Assembly: GCF_900205865.1 (NCBI RefSeq)
Contig: NZ_LT906662.1
Location: forward strand, 1,302,001-1,366,000
Origin: Thermoanaerobacterium sp. RBIITD
GTDB lineage: Bacteria; Bacillota; Thermoanaerobacteria; Thermoanaerobacterales; Thermoanaerobacteraceae
Direction of reading: 5' to 3'
DNA length: 64,000 nucleotides
Shown: in pieces, positions 25,200 to 33,039 of the stretch
Numbering within the stretch: position 1 is the stretch's first letter
Layout: each line of letters opens with the position of its first letter
Made by a program: the position numbers and the translations under genes
Notes under the pieces: generated by a model
Database searches by the model: none
What the model was told of the DNA's origin: nothing
The model's input: only the letters and a program-made list of their open reading frames with translations

Positions 25200-25673
25200 A
25201 TGAGTAATTTTTTATGGATACTTGAATCAACAAAAAGTGATAAATTCCCATACAGGCTTAGCATCAAAAAAGACGATACGACACTTTTATCATTGTTTGT
25301 ACAGAATAAATGGCCTGGTGCAGGAAGTCAGATATTTTGTCTTAGAGATACAAGCGAGCAATCTAATGAATGGACATTAAGGTTTTTCCAAGCCATTATA
25401 TCACACGAAAGCGAATCAATACCTGATGTAGTTGCAGAAGAAATATCAAAATATCAAACGAAGAATGATTTTACAGGCGGAATTTATTATGACATTAGAA
25501 AAGAAATTCTTGAAAATATTAATGGAGATTTTACAATAAGCGATTTAAGAAATAAATTTAGTAGTGCTAATGACTCAACAATTAGAAAGGTACTAAATGA
25601 CCTTAAAAAGGAAGGTTTAATAATTAATCATGGCAGGGGAAAAGGCAGCACTTGGACAAAAACAATAAAGTAA
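25200..25673 (+). CDS. ERCC4-type protein with the nuclease core deleted in frame
   Basis: This 157-aa protein equals the first 56 or so and the last 100 or so residues of the 355-aa protein at 38051-39118. The join (CLRDTSEQSNEWTLRFFQAI) falls at short direct repeats (CCAATGA and CTAATGA in the long gene), and exactly 198 codons are missing. The lost part contains the ERCC4 nuclease residues. The winged-helix-like C-terminus (FTISDLRNKFSSANDSTIRK) is intact. It could be a non-catalytic DNA-binding partner or regulator, or simply decay that happens to stay open. Confidence 0.75.
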   Translation: MSNFLWILESTKSDKFPYRLSIKKDDTTLLSLFVQNKWPGAGSQIFCLRDTSEQSNEWTLRFFQAIISHESESIPDVVAEEISKYQTKNDFTGGIYYDIRKEILENINGDFTISDLRNKFSSANDSTIRKVLNDLKKEGLIINHGRGKGSTWTKTIK

Positions 25674-25773
25674 AAATATGTTCTTATGTTAATATGAATG
25701 CTACAAAAAATATAAGCTTTTTCTTTTGAAGAAATCAGTATGTTACAACCTCATCAAATCGTTCAGTATAGTT

Positions 25774-26106
25774 TTATATTAACTCATAAAGTTTTTCCTT
25801 AACCGCATTGATAATATGCTTCTTTACTGCACCAAACCTGCTTATTACAATACTTTGGGATAAAGTGTATATTTTATCAACCCTTATGCAAGAATCTACT
25901 TTTAAGACCCCTTCATCAAGGTCGTCACTGGTCAGCATAAAAATATAATCTTTTACTGCCACGTTCGAAGTAATAGCAGCAACCACTATATCTTCTGTTT
26001 TAATGTTATAATCATCATTGGATAAAACAAGAACAGGGCGTTTTTTATTCGAAGTCAAATTACTGAATGGAATGGGAATTAGTAAAATATCTCCTTGTTT
26101 AAACAT
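25774..26106 (-). CDS. PemK/MazF-type mRNA interferase toxin
   Basis: This 110-aa toxin cleaves RNA through the MazF/PemK SH3-like fold. The fold is visible in FKQGDILLIPIPFSNLTSNK, then KRPVLVLSND and a second conserved strand SCIRVDKIYTLSQ. The start at 26106 is chosen because its ATG overlaps the antitoxin stop (ATGTTTAA), giving translational coupling. The partner antitoxin lies immediately upstream. Confidence 0.88.
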   Translation of the reverse strand: MFKQGDILLIPIPFSNLTSNKKRPVLVLSNDDYNIKTEDIVVAAITSNVAVKDYIFMLTSDDLDEGVLKVDSCIRVDKIYTLSQSIVISRFGAVKKHIINAVKEKLYELI

Positions 26107-26296
26107 TGTTCCATACCTCATCATCAACATCATTTTCCCAAAAACCTATACTGCTCTCACTGGAAGACAATAAATCTTTGAACTCCTGATTATCCTGTTT
26201 GTTTTTCAAAAATAAAATAAAATCTATTACTTCTCGCATTTGACTTTCTGAAATTTCATCAATTAATTTTAATAAAATGCTCTTACTTACATTCAT
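26099..26296 (-). CDS. Antitoxin partner of the PemK/MazF toxin
   Basis: This 65-aa acidic protein begins MNVSKSILLKLIDEISESQM, has a helix ending FILFLKNKQ, and finishes with an acidic, Trp-containing tail (ENDVDDEVWNNV) typical of toxin-binding C-termini. The start at 26296 has GAGGTGAG in front. It overlaps the toxin gene by 8 bases. The antitoxin assignment rests on this arrangement. Confidence 0.8.
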   Translation of the reverse strand: MNVSKSILLKLIDEISESQMREVIDFILFLKNKQDNQEFKDLLSSSESSIGFWENDVDDEVWNNV

Positions 26297-26333
26297 TAAT
26301 CTCACCTCAAAATTATTATACCACAATTACTTA

Positions 26334-26567
26334 TCAATGTTTACAACTACAGCTTATATTAATATTATCATGATTTTCCCTCATCTTTTTATAATCATAA
26401 TTTTCGTCAAATTGTATTTTCCCTTTTAAATCCATTAGGTTCTTTCTTTTATGGTTTTCTATTAATTCTTTTAAAGCTATATTGACAATTTCTTTCTTAG
26501 TTTTTATCCTAGTTATTTTCAAGGCTTTTTCGATAAGTTTATCATCTATAACAATATTTGTCCGCAT
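26334..26567 (-). CDS. Orphan VapB-type antitoxin
   Basis: This protein of about 77 aa begins MRTNIVIDDKLIEKALKITR, a ribbon-helix-helix of the VapB_2 type. It is nearly identical to the VapB at 39534-39743 up to KMRENHD, then its tail changes to NINISCSCKH where the vapC overlap should be. No vapC follows; the PemK antitoxin comes next instead. Three ATGs in a row make the start ambiguous; the third is used here. It could still bind the operator next to it and that at 39759. Confidence 0.8.
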   Translation of the reverse strand: MRTNIVIDDKLIEKALKITRIKTKKEIVNIALKELIENHKRKNLMDLKGKIQFDENYDYKKMRENHDNINISCSCKH

Positions 26568-26582
26568 CATCATACACCTCCG

Positions 26583-26604
26583 TATGTGTATTTTAATTCA
26601 CATA
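26583..26604 (-). promoter_or_regulatory. VapB operator, imperfect palindrome
   Basis: TATGTGTATTT faces TAATTCACATA. It corresponds to the perfect 22-bp palindrome at 39759-39780 with two changes. It sits right before the ribosome site of the orphan vapB. Confidence 0.65.
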
Positions 26605-26718
26605 TACTTTTATCAATATGAAAGTTTTGAAGAACGGTTCGTAAGCTTAGCACATTTGTATATTTAATTGTCTTGTTATTGTATCATTTTTGACAATCAT
26701 AACAATGTACGTGATATC

Positions 26719-27078
26719 TTACCAAATTAATTTATATTCTTTAGCTTTTGAAAAAAATCGCTTTTCTAAATCTTTTATTCTTGGCCTTAAAATATTTTCA
26801 TCTAAATGTTTTATTTCAGCTATCTCACTAAATGTCATTAAAGGCATGTCTATACCCCAATGCATTTTTAATAATTCTTTTTCTTCTTCGGAAAATTCTT
26901 TTGATATCTGATTAAAATTTTCTTTAATAAATTTCAATAATTTTTCAAATTTCACTCTATCCTTTTTAAGTGGTTTTGGTGCTTGTTCATCAGGTATAAA
27001 ATCACCCATTAGCATATTATCTGATTCATTGTCATTTTCTATTTTTTTAAGTATTACTTTTTTCCTTCTGGTACCCAT
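26719..27078 (-). CDS. Unknown small protein with HTH-like C-terminus
   Basis: This 119-aa charged protein has no signal or membrane helix. The last 45 residues (MPLMTFSEIAEIKHLDENIL, RPRIKDLEKRFFSKAKEYKL) could form a helix-turn-helix similar to sigma region 4; this is a guess from pattern. A ribosome site AGGCGG precedes the ATG. It follows a fragment of a secreted-type protein (27103-27215) on the same strand. I do not recognise the family. Confidence 0.5.
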   Translation of the reverse strand: MGTRRKKVILKKIENDNESDNMLMGDFIPDEQAPKPLKKDRVKFEKLLKFIKENFNQISKEFSEEEKELLKMHWGIDMPLMTFSEIAEIKHLDENILRPRIKDLEKRFFSKAKEYKLIW

Positions 27079-27102
27079 AATTATACACCGCCTATATTAT
27101 TT

Positions 27103-27215
27103 TATGGCCAAATATGTATTTGACTTGAGTACATAGTTCCTATAACATCAGCATGACCTGGAGCTGAAAGTACATAATAATTTCTACTCATATACGATCC
27201 TATTGTTTTATCTAT
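27103..27215 (-). pseudogene. C-terminal fragment, probably of a secreted protein
   Basis: The minus strand reads IDKTIGSYMSRNYYVLSAPG, then HADVIGTMYSSQIHIWP and a stop, with no start. The Tyr-rich tail resembles the ends of the secreted proteins at 3670 and 27810 in style (xYYxLxxxG...). It is probably what remains of another paralog. Confidence 0.4.
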
Positions 27216-27256
27216 CCCGAAAATAAATACCAGTAAAAAAGAAAAAAACACAACCA

Positions 27257-27306
27257 CCTAAACCCCCAGATAAAGTAGTTTTTTAAAACTTTCTCTGAGT
27301 TTAGGT
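27257..27306. terminator. Long imperfect hairpin beside the IS110 remnant
   Basis: CCTAAAC...AGATAAAGT pairs with ACTTTCTCT..GTTTAGG around a loop rich in T and A. It lies about 20 bases past the IS110-type stop codon and may be the element's end structure or a terminator. Confidence 0.5.
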
Positions 27307-27326
27307 TAAAAATTATTTAATGTTTT

Positions 27327-27660
27327 TTATGCTATGCTTTCCACGGTGATCTTTAACCCTAGTGCTTCTAATTTTTTGATAGTTTGTTTTACAATTGTAT
27401 TTTTTTTACGTTCTTCGTAATAATTAGCACCCAGTTCAATGTAAGTCTGCTTTCGCTTTAAGATATAATAAATAATTGTTAGAATGCTATGTGCAACGGC
27501 AACAGCGGCTCGATTGGATCCCCTGCGTGCAGCAATACACTGGTATTGGGCCGATAAATAGGTATCTTTTGTGCGGGCAACAGCTCTTGCGGCTTCAACT
27601 AATACTGAACGTAATTTTTTATTACCTTTACGTGTTTTCCCTGACTTCCTTTTTCCAGCG
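27327..27660 (-). pseudogene. IS110-family transposase, C-terminal third
   Basis: The open minus-strand stretch reads AGKRKSGKTRKGNKKLRSVL, then VEAARAVARTKDTYLSAQYQ and AARRGSNRAAVAVAHSI, ending LKVTVESIA. This is the Transposase_20 half of IS110-type serine/DEDD recombinases (pattern GNK.LR..L...A......Y....Y..I..RRG..RA..A.A). The catalytic N-terminal DEDD domain is absent, replaced at 27660 by the small membrane gene. Confidence 0.88.
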
Positions 27661-27668
27661 CTAATTTA

Positions 27669-27794
27669 TTATTTCCCTTTTTTAAACCAACCATGCAAAA
27701 AAGAGAACAATTTATATAGAAAATATAATATTATTACAATCAGTGCTAAATTAACTGTAGTAAATATAATAGTCACAATATTCGTTGATGACAT
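27669..27794 (-). CDS. 41-aa membrane peptide next to a secreted-protein gene
   Basis: MSSTNIVTIIFTTVNLALIV begins this single-helix peptide (helix about 5-30), which ends HGWFKKGK. AAAGGAGGG is 8 bases upstream of the ATG and lies within the end of the secreted-protein gene (27810), so the two are cotranscribed and probably coupled. Size, charge and position fit a small immunity or holin-like partner. That role is inferred only. A similar 36-aa peptide follows the secreted gene at 32245. Confidence 0.6.
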   Translation of the reverse strand: MSSTNIVTIIFTTVNLALIVIILYFLYKLFSFLHGWFKKGK

Positions 27795-27809
27795 TAATAT
27801 AGCCCTCCT

Positions 27810-28466
27810 TTAAGGGTTTGTAAAAGTATACTCATGAACTTCGTGTCTTGAGTACAATTTTACGACACCATTTACTAATAAATAATAATTAACAGTTCCT
27901 TCTACATGAGCTTTTAAACCTAACCCACTATTGACAATAGAACCATAAGAAAGATTAGAATCTGGAATCCATTCTATCCACATGGTAAAACCTGTTAAGT
28001 CCGAAGATACTCCATAAACTTGTGTATAAATATTTTTTCTTAGCGAAGAACTATACTTATAACCATATTTAACTCTTATGTTAAACCATGCATAAGGAGA
28101 AAAAATATAAGTAGAATAAACGGCACTTCCAAGATTCATAGATTGTTTATTACCAGAAATACTATCAATATTTAATTTACTTTGCTTTACATTATTTAAA
28201 TTTGTAGAAGTAGAAAATCGATTTAGAATTTTATCCAATTCAGCAGCATCTTTAATTTCAAGTGGTTTAATATTTTTAGGTATTTCACTAATTGTTACCT
28301 CTTTTAAATTATATTTTTTAATAACATCATTAAAATTCATATTCATATTGACAGATTGATTCTGAATAATATTTGTTTTGTCATCTTGTTTATAAAGATC
28401 AGCAGCAAAAGCTAAATTTAATGTTGAAATTGTAAAAAATGTCATAGTTAATATAAATAGAAACAA
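27810..28466 (-). CDS. Secreted protein of unknown family (paralog set A), start region frameshifted
   Basis: From a TTG at 28466 the 218-aa product has a hydrophobic leader (MFLFILTMTFFTISTLNLAF), a charged middle and a beta-rich, Tyr-rich tail (YTQVYGVSSDLTGFTMWIEW, YYLLVNGVVKLYSRHEVHEY). A better start is the ATG at 28497 with GGAAG upstream, reading MLNQILSFKKF like the leader of the protein at 37822, but it is one base out of frame. The change falls at a run of six A (28468-28473 on the plus strand as T). The gene may be phase-variable, decayed, or use the TTG. Confidence 0.65.
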   Translation of the reverse strand: MFLFILTMTFFTISTLNLAFAADLYKQDDKTNIIQNQSVNMNMNFNDVIKKYNLKEVTISEIPKNIKPLEIKDAAELDKILNRFSTSTNLNNVKQSKLNIDSISGNKQSMNLGSAVYSTYIFSPYAWFNIRVKYGYKYSSSLRKNIYTQVYGVSSDLTGFTMWIEWIPDSNLSYGSIVNSGLGLKAHVEGTVNYYLLVNGVVKLYSRHEVHEYTFTNP

Positions 28467-28693
28467 ATTTTTTAAAACTTAAAATTTGATTTAACATAAT
28501 TAACAACTTCCATTTTTACTAAAATAGTTTGTGTAATTCTCCTGTCTAATTGATATATATATGTTAGTAAAACCATTCTAGATAAAAAAACTCTTATCAG
28601 ATTTGATGTTATTATAAAAAATTATATCATTTTCTGAAATTTCACTCATCTCCTAAAATCCTTAATAAATTATATAAATTTATCTTTGCATTC

Positions 28694-28714
28694 GAGAACT
28701 TACCGGTAATTCTC
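28694..28714 (-). promoter_or_regulatory. Palindromic hairpin at the predicted 5' end of the mRNA
   Basis: TTACCGGTAA (28700-28709), flanked by GAGAA/TTCTC with one bulge, falls at about +2 of the transcript from the promoter at 28723. The same structure occupies the same place at 35192-35212. It could protect the 5' end of the mRNA or take part in control. Confidence 0.5.
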
Positions 28715-28722
28715 TTGATTTC

Positions 28723-28751
28723 ATAATATATCCAATTCATAAATATGTTGT
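28723..28751 (-). promoter_or_regulatory. Degenerate copy of the shared secreted-protein promoter
   Basis: TATTAT (plus-strand ATAATA at 28723-28728) and the following TTCATAAATATGT match the promoters at 35221, 37891 and 40624. The -35 TTGACA is changed (TGTTGT on the plus strand) and the operator palindrome upstream is missing. It is about 225 bases from the gene at 27810-28497. Confidence 0.5.
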
Positions 28752-29090
28752 TAAACAGCAAGATATCACATCCTGAAAAATTAAGATTAATTAAGCTGAC
28801 TTATCCTAAAAAGTATAAAGATTAAACAATCACTAAACATTGTTTTTACTCAAAAATTCACATTATACAATCATAAAATATATTATTCTAAAACCATAGT
28901 CATACAGTTTTAAGTATATTCATCTTTGGGTTTTACGCTTTTTGGGTAAATGCCATCTTGAATGTACCTTCTCCCCCGGATTGAACCGGGAGAAAGTTGT
29001 TTTATGGCACCAACCCTCTCCGAAGTGCTCGGGTTGCACCCCTGCATTTCCCTATCCCCTCCGGAGAAGAAGATACACTCATATATCCAA
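28752..29090. other. Non-coding region downstream of the transposon ATPase
   Basis: There is no credible gene. GC-rich blocks at about 28967-29065 (CTCCCCCGGATTGAACCGGG, CTCTCCGAAGTGCTCGGG) stand out from the AT-rich surroundings and may be the end region of the mobile element carrying the ATPase at 29091. Confidence 0.4.
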
Positions 29091-29894
29091 TTATTCTGTA
29101 ATATTTATATCACTTTGAGCTCTAAATACTAGCTCACCATTTATAGTTTTTTGACTTTCTTTAGCTCCTAATATCATTGACATTTCTGCAAGTAAATTAA
29201 TTTTTCTTAAATATCCATTTGTGCTTGAATATATTAATTCAATTGCGTCATCAGTAAATATTGTTTCATTGCATCCTGCACATTTTAATCTGGATGTTAT
29301 ATATTCTTTTGTTTCATCTTTGTTTAAACCCTTAAATGAATAATTTAAAACTATTCGCTGCCTTAATGCTTCATGTGCTTGTCTATTCAACTGTATAATT
29401 AATTGTGTTTGTCCAGACAATATAAGTAATGCATAATTTTTTGTGTCCATGTCAAAATTAAATATAATACGTAAATCATCAAGGATTGAGTTGCTTATGA
29501 ACTGGGCCTCATCAACGATGATAACGGGAGTTATGTTCTTTGAATGATAACTTAATATTACATCCTGTATCTGGCGAAACATATCACATTTTCTATGCTT
29601 CGGTATTAATCCTAGACCGTCAGATAAATACCTGTAAAAATCCATAACGGTAAGTGTTGATATTGGTATGTACACAACCTTGTACATATTAGGATTTAAA
29701 GAAGTTACAAAACATTTTAGTGTATATGACTTACCAGATCCAGGATCTCCTGTTATTAACCCAAATCCTTTTTTATCTTTTAAAAATTCTAATCTGCTCA
29801 TTGCTTGTATATAATCCTGTGATTTGTAGTGATATTTCACATCACAGTCTTTAGAAAATGGATTAAATGTTAATCCATAATATACATTGAACAT
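29091..29894 (-). CDS. Transposon helper ATPase, ExeA/TniB type
   Basis: This 267-aa AAA+ ATPase starts MFNVYYGLTFNPFSKDCDVK, the usual opening of ExeA-like transposition ATPases. Walker A is GDPGSGKSYTLK (about 50-61), Walker B is PVIIVDEAQF and the later sensor region is LLILSGQTQL. The start at 29894 has AAGAAGG upstream. It normally works with a DDE integrase. Here the preceding gene is a DUF6431 zinc-ribbon protein and no integrase is present. Confidence 0.85.
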   Translation of the reverse strand: MFNVYYGLTFNPFSKDCDVKYHYKSQDYIQAMSRLEFLKDKKGFGLITGDPGSGKSYTLKCFVTSLNPNMYKVVYIPISTLTVMDFYRYLSDGLGLIPKHRKCDMFRQIQDVILSYHSKNITPVIIVDEAQFISNSILDDLRIIFNFDMDTKNYALLILSGQTQLIIQLNRQAHEALRQRIVLNYSFKGLNKDETKEYITSRLKCAGCNETIFTDDAIELIYSSTNGYLRKINLLAEMSMILGAKESQKTINGELVFRAQSDINITE

Positions 29895-29968
29895 TGTTTT
29901 TCCTTCTTTCTTCATTTACAAAGAAAAGTCTATTTCTTTTCTTTTTATCTTAGAATTATCAATTTTGT

Positions 29969-30319
29969 TTACTGGATGTATTGTTTGTAAGAGCTTACCG
30001 TCTTCGCTAACTCTTTAATGATTTCATCAGCAACATATGTAGTGCCATGTCCATCGATAAATACTTTTTTTAAAGAAGTTAGAATAACAGATAAAGGATA
30101 GATAAAATATGGCACAAGAAAGTCCGGTATTAAAGCATGTGTCTTATGACATACAGGACAAATGACTCTTGCTATGGTAATATCTACGCAATTATTATCG
30201 ATAAAGACACCCCTGCAGTAATAACCATGCCTGTGCAATTTACCGTTGTAAGTGCAATTAGGACATCCAGATGGTGTATCTATGTACAAATATGATTGAT
30301 TCATTTTCGATATATTCAT
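29969..30319 (-). CDS. DUF6431-type zinc-ribbon protein of a mobile element
   Basis: This 116-aa protein has one zinc ribbon from two knuckles: CPNCTYNGKLHRHGYYCRG (about 19-37) and CPVCHKTH (about 55-62). The order CPNC...RHG.Y.R...CPVCHKTHALIPDFL is that of DUF6431 proteins encoded with a DDE integrase and an ExeA-like ATPase in Clostridia. The ribosome site before the first ATG is weak. Only 74 bases separate it from the ATPase gene. Confidence 0.65.
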   Translation of the reverse strand: MNISKMNQSYLYIDTPSGCPNCTYNGKLHRHGYYCRGVFIDNNCVDITIARVICPVCHKTHALIPDFLVPYFIYPLSVILTSLKKVFIDGHGTTYVADEIIKELAKTVSSYKQYIQ

Positions 30320-30539
30320 GTATATTTTTAACTGGAAAGGCTATAATTATCATTATGATACCTTTCTTGGGGAGGTAATTATTTTACCGCCCCATTATTT
30401 TTTTCTATAATTGTAGGCAAGATTAACCAATCTTATACATGAATACGAAAATTAATTAATTTTACATAACGGATAAGGTTAAATTATTTTGCTTTTTATG
30501 GTGCTTTTTATAATGAAATAATTTGCTGTATAACAATTT

Positions 30540-30760
30540 ACTGTATGGGGTTCGGGTAGTGTTGGACTTCGTTTTGTTTTGCAAACTCGTCCGCCCCAAT
30601 TCAGCCTCTTATCTGGTTTTTGTTCATCAGACCGAGATTTTGCCTACCGCTTCCTTCAGATTCCACCTCACGATGGACACCCTTGCTTTTGGCTAGTAGT
30701 TCCCGTGACCTCGCCCACAGCGGACTTTCACCGCCAAGTTATCGCCAATGCCGGGCGCAC
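30540..30760 (-). mobile_element. Group II intron RNA, 5' fragment (second intron type)
   Basis: On the minus strand the element begins GTGCGCCCGGC at 30760, the standard 5' end of many bacterial group II introns. GGTGAAAGTCCGCTGTGGGC, GGTGTCCATCGTGAGGTGG and AATCTGAAGGAAGC follow, all typical of domain I. The sequence breaks off near 30540; ORF and domains V/VI are missing. It is far more GC-rich than its neighbours, a sign of transfer. Confidence 0.7.
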
Positions 30761-30766
30761 ATAAAC

Positions 30767-30792
30767 AAAGGACAGATTAATATCTGCCCTTT
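30767..30792 (-). terminator. Terminator of the lipoprotein gene
   Basis: AAAGGACAGAT and ATCTGCCCTTT pair around a 4-base loop. An almost identical hairpin ends the VanZ gene at 34223-34248, together with the flanking AAACA. Confidence 0.7.
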
Positions 30793-30812
30793 ATATTTCA
30801 TGTATTTATGAA

Positions 30813-31952
30813 TTAATTTATACTTTCAATTCCCGGAAAGTACATCAAATCTGCGCCAAATTCTTTGTACAGATTTTTATCTTTTACATTAATTCTAGAT
30901 ACAACTTTCTTATCAGGACCAATTACATCCCACGTATCATCGCTTTTTAGATGTATTGCACCTAATAGCTTATTATTTTTAAACGCGCATATTAAAGGTT
31001 CTACATTTGTATCTGTACTTATAGGAAGGCTTAAAATCAATACGTCTTTGTATTTTCCAACAGGCAGTATATCCTTAGAATAGTCCGGCTTAAAGCTTCC
31101 TTCTTTTACAATGCTTCGGCATTCTTTCGCAACATCATCAAGTAGAGTTGCCTTTTTGGTCTTAAGATCAACTTCTCCCAAAGTTTTAAAGCATTGGATA
31201 TAGTATTTAGAACCTACAAGCATTGTGTTATTCGGACAAGGTGTATAAACAACGCCACCACCGGGAAGCCTTACCTCCTCCCAGCTTATCTTGTCAATGT
31301 TGTCTACATTGCACTTGGCAATATATATATTGGAATGTGTCTCAAATGGATAATCAAAGATAAATGTTATATTACCTGTTTTGCTGTCATAATCTATAAA
31401 GCAGAGATGATTATATTCACCTACTGTAATGTCATTGCCTTTGTCATCCTTTGTTTTATACAGAAATGATACATTCTTTTCGATTACATCGCTGCCATTG
31501 TGTAAGTATAATGTATAGTTTTTTACTTTTTTAATTGGTTCAGGATTGTCATCCAAATTCTCTTTAGCTTCAATGTCCTTGCCGTATACCATACCCACAT
31601 CATTGCCTTTGACAAAATCTACTTTGTCTTTATATTCATCTGTTGGATAAGAAGTCTTTCTCAATACTATCCTGCCATCTCCATTCCAAAATAGAGGTGT
31701 GACAAAATTGGGGTCTTCTGAGACATAGACCGTCTTTTCAGTTAAATTTACTTTAGAATTATTCAAATCCCAATAAGCTAACATTGCCGAATGTTTATTA
31801 TCTGGCTCATTTGTATATATCAAAAAAGGTATTTTTATCTCTCCAATGTCGCTTTTAGGGCTTTCTTTTTCTGTGACTTTAGTATTGTCTACAATATAAC
31901 AACCTGTAGCAATAAATATAAGTGCAAAGACCATCAAAAAAAATTTTTTCAT
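30813..31952 (-). CDS. Lipoprotein of unknown function
   Basis: This 379-aa protein starts MKKFFLMVFALIFIATGC with a lipobox (IATGC), so it should be lipid-anchored outside the cell membrane. The rest is rich in short beta strands and has WNGDGRIVL and TYAKCN-like repeats that suggest a beta-propeller or TolB-like fold, which is a guess. The start is placed at 31952 because a strong terminator (31980-32022) covers the upstream ATG at 31988. A terminator follows at 30767. Confidence 0.7.
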   Translation of the reverse strand: MKKFFLMVFALIFIATGCYIVDNTKVTEKESPKSDIGEIKIPFLIYTNEPDNKHSAMLAYWDLNNSKVNLTEKTVYVSEDPNFVTPLFWNGDGRIVLRKTSYPTDEYKDKVDFVKGNDVGMVYGKDIEAKENLDDNPEPIKKVKNYTLYLHNGSDVIEKNVSFLYKTKDDKGNDITVGEYNHLCFIDYDSKTGNITFIFDYPFETHSNIYIAKCNVDNIDKISWEEVRLPGGGVVYTPCPNNTMLVGSKYYIQCFKTLGEVDLKTKKATLLDDVAKECRSIVKEGSFKPDYSKDILPVGKYKDVLILSLPISTDTNVEPLICAFKNNKLLGAIHLKSDDTWDVIGPDKKVVSRINVKDKNLYKEFGADLMYFPGIESIN

Positions 31953-31974
31953 AAAGAACAAAAACTCCTTTCTA

Positions 31975-32022
31975 AAAAATTCATACAAAGAAGAAGCTTA
32001 TGTTGCTTCTTCTTTGTATGAA
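31975..32022 (-). terminator. Perfect 18-bp terminator upstream of the lipoprotein
   Basis: TTCATACAAAGAAGAAGC (31980-31997) and its exact reverse complement (32005-32022) enclose a 7-base loop and are followed on the minus strand by TTTTTT. It ends the transcript of the secreted-protein gene at 32245-33039 and the small peptide after it. Confidence 0.9.
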
Positions 32023-32128
32023 TTAAACACTCTTTAATCCTAATTCCACAGTACATAATATTCATAGGTTGATACATTTGAGTAATTTACCTGATTTCTA
32101 TCATTTGTATGTCCACTAAATTGCCTTG

Positions 32129-32239
32129 TTAAGGAGATTTCCAATTGATGATAAAGACAAACGACAAAAACAAAAGATTTAAAACTAATACAACCAAAAT
32201 GATAGATAACAACCATTTGAAAAATTTATCCAAACCCAT
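32129..32239 (-). CDS. 36-aa membrane peptide after a secreted-protein gene, possibly frameshifted
   Basis: MGLDKFFKWLLSIILVVLVL continues with a single long helix and ends INWKSP. The start is 5 bases after the stop of the secreted-protein gene, with GAGGTGA as ribosome site. In the next frame the sequence stays open without stops to 32040 (EISLTRQFSGHTNDRNQVNY and so on, ending YYVLWN), so the original protein may have been about 66 aa. It parallels the 41-aa peptide at 27669; an immunity or accessory role is inferred. Confidence 0.55.
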   Translation of the reverse strand: MGLDKFFKWLLSIILVVLVLNLLFLSFVFIINWKSP

Positions 32240-32244
32240 TCACC

Positions 32245-33039
32245 TCAGTTCTTCCAGACATCGCCGTTTCGAGTAACACTTACTCTTAGATCAACATACT
32301 CATCTTGTACAACCAAACCATTCCCCTCATACTCTATGCCCCAGTGAAAATTACCTCTTGCATAAGCTCTGCAGTATTCTCCGTTATTTATAACTGTAGT
32401 ACCAGTTTCCCAGTTTGATACTTGCCAGGCTGAAAGGGTACCTCTTTCATAATAACCCCATAAACCTCCAGCATACCAAGCTTTACTTCCATCATAACCA
32501 AAATTTGCTTCAATATGAACGTGAAACAGTAAATTGCCTAATACTGCTCCATAGTAATAACGGTCATTTGAAGCAAATTTGTATTTAGGAGCATATGTTA
32601 GGGTTGAATTTTTGGTTTGATCATAAAGAGCAGACGAGAGAACCGGTCCGGACGTTAAAGTCTCCAAAGCAACAGTTCCATCATTATAAAAATATATGCT
32701 ATTTTGCTTATCGAGATAAACCACTTTTATGAGCGAAGGTTTTTCTACATTTTTGATATTAGAAAGTTTATTTTCACTCAAAAAATTTTCTAATGATGAT
32801 TTAACATTCTTTGACGAATGACTTTTAAGGTATTCGATCAATTTCTCATTTCTTAAACTTATTTCTTTCTTCATTTGTGCATCACTTATACTGGTTTGTT
32901 TATCGGCATTTGGAACTAATTGCACACCAGAATTTTCCTCAACTTTATCGGCAAAAACAGAACTAAAAGTCGAAACCGAAAGAATTGCAACAACAAGAAG
33001 CATTACAACTAATTTTTTAGCACTTAGATTCTTTTTCAC
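32245..33039 (-). CDS. Secreted protein of unknown family (paralog set A)
   Basis: This 264-aa protein has a signal peptide (KKLVVMLLVVAILSVSTFSS, cleavage about VFA-D), a charged pro-region with many Lys/Glu/Ser (about 30-130), and an aromatic C-terminal domain (about 140-264) with YAPKYKFASNDRYYYGAVLG, LLFHVHIEANFGYDG and GLWGYYERGTLSAW. The start is the GTG at 33039; the GTG nine bases earlier abuts AAGGAG. A consensus promoter with an operator lies upstream and a GAF/LuxR regulator, now frameshifted, before that. Best read as a secreted effector of unknown activity. Confidence 0.75.
   Translation of the reverse strand: MKKNLSAKKLVVMLLVVAILSVSTFSSVFADKVEENSGVQLVPNADKQTSISDAQMKKEISLRNEKLIEYLKSHSSKNVKSSLENFLSENKLSNIKNVEKPSLIKVVYLDKQNSIYFYNDGTVALETLTSGPVLSSALYDQTKNSTLTYAPKYKFASNDRYYYGAVLGNLLFHVHIEANFGYDGSKAWYAGGLWGYYERGTLSAWQVSNWETGTTVINNGEYCRAYARGNFHWGIEYEGNGLVVQDEYVDLRVSVTRNGDVWKN

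Noticed and set aside
28600-28662. A 23-codon frame MSEISENDIIFYNNIKSDKS in the leader of the gene at 27810
   Set aside because: The AGGAG touches the ATG with no spacing and there is no conserved counterpart in the other leaders. It was considered as a leader peptide but is not supported.
30579-30811. Plus-strand frames of 61 and 63 aa
   Set aside because: They are antisense to the group II intron 5' fragment. The open frames reflect its GC content.
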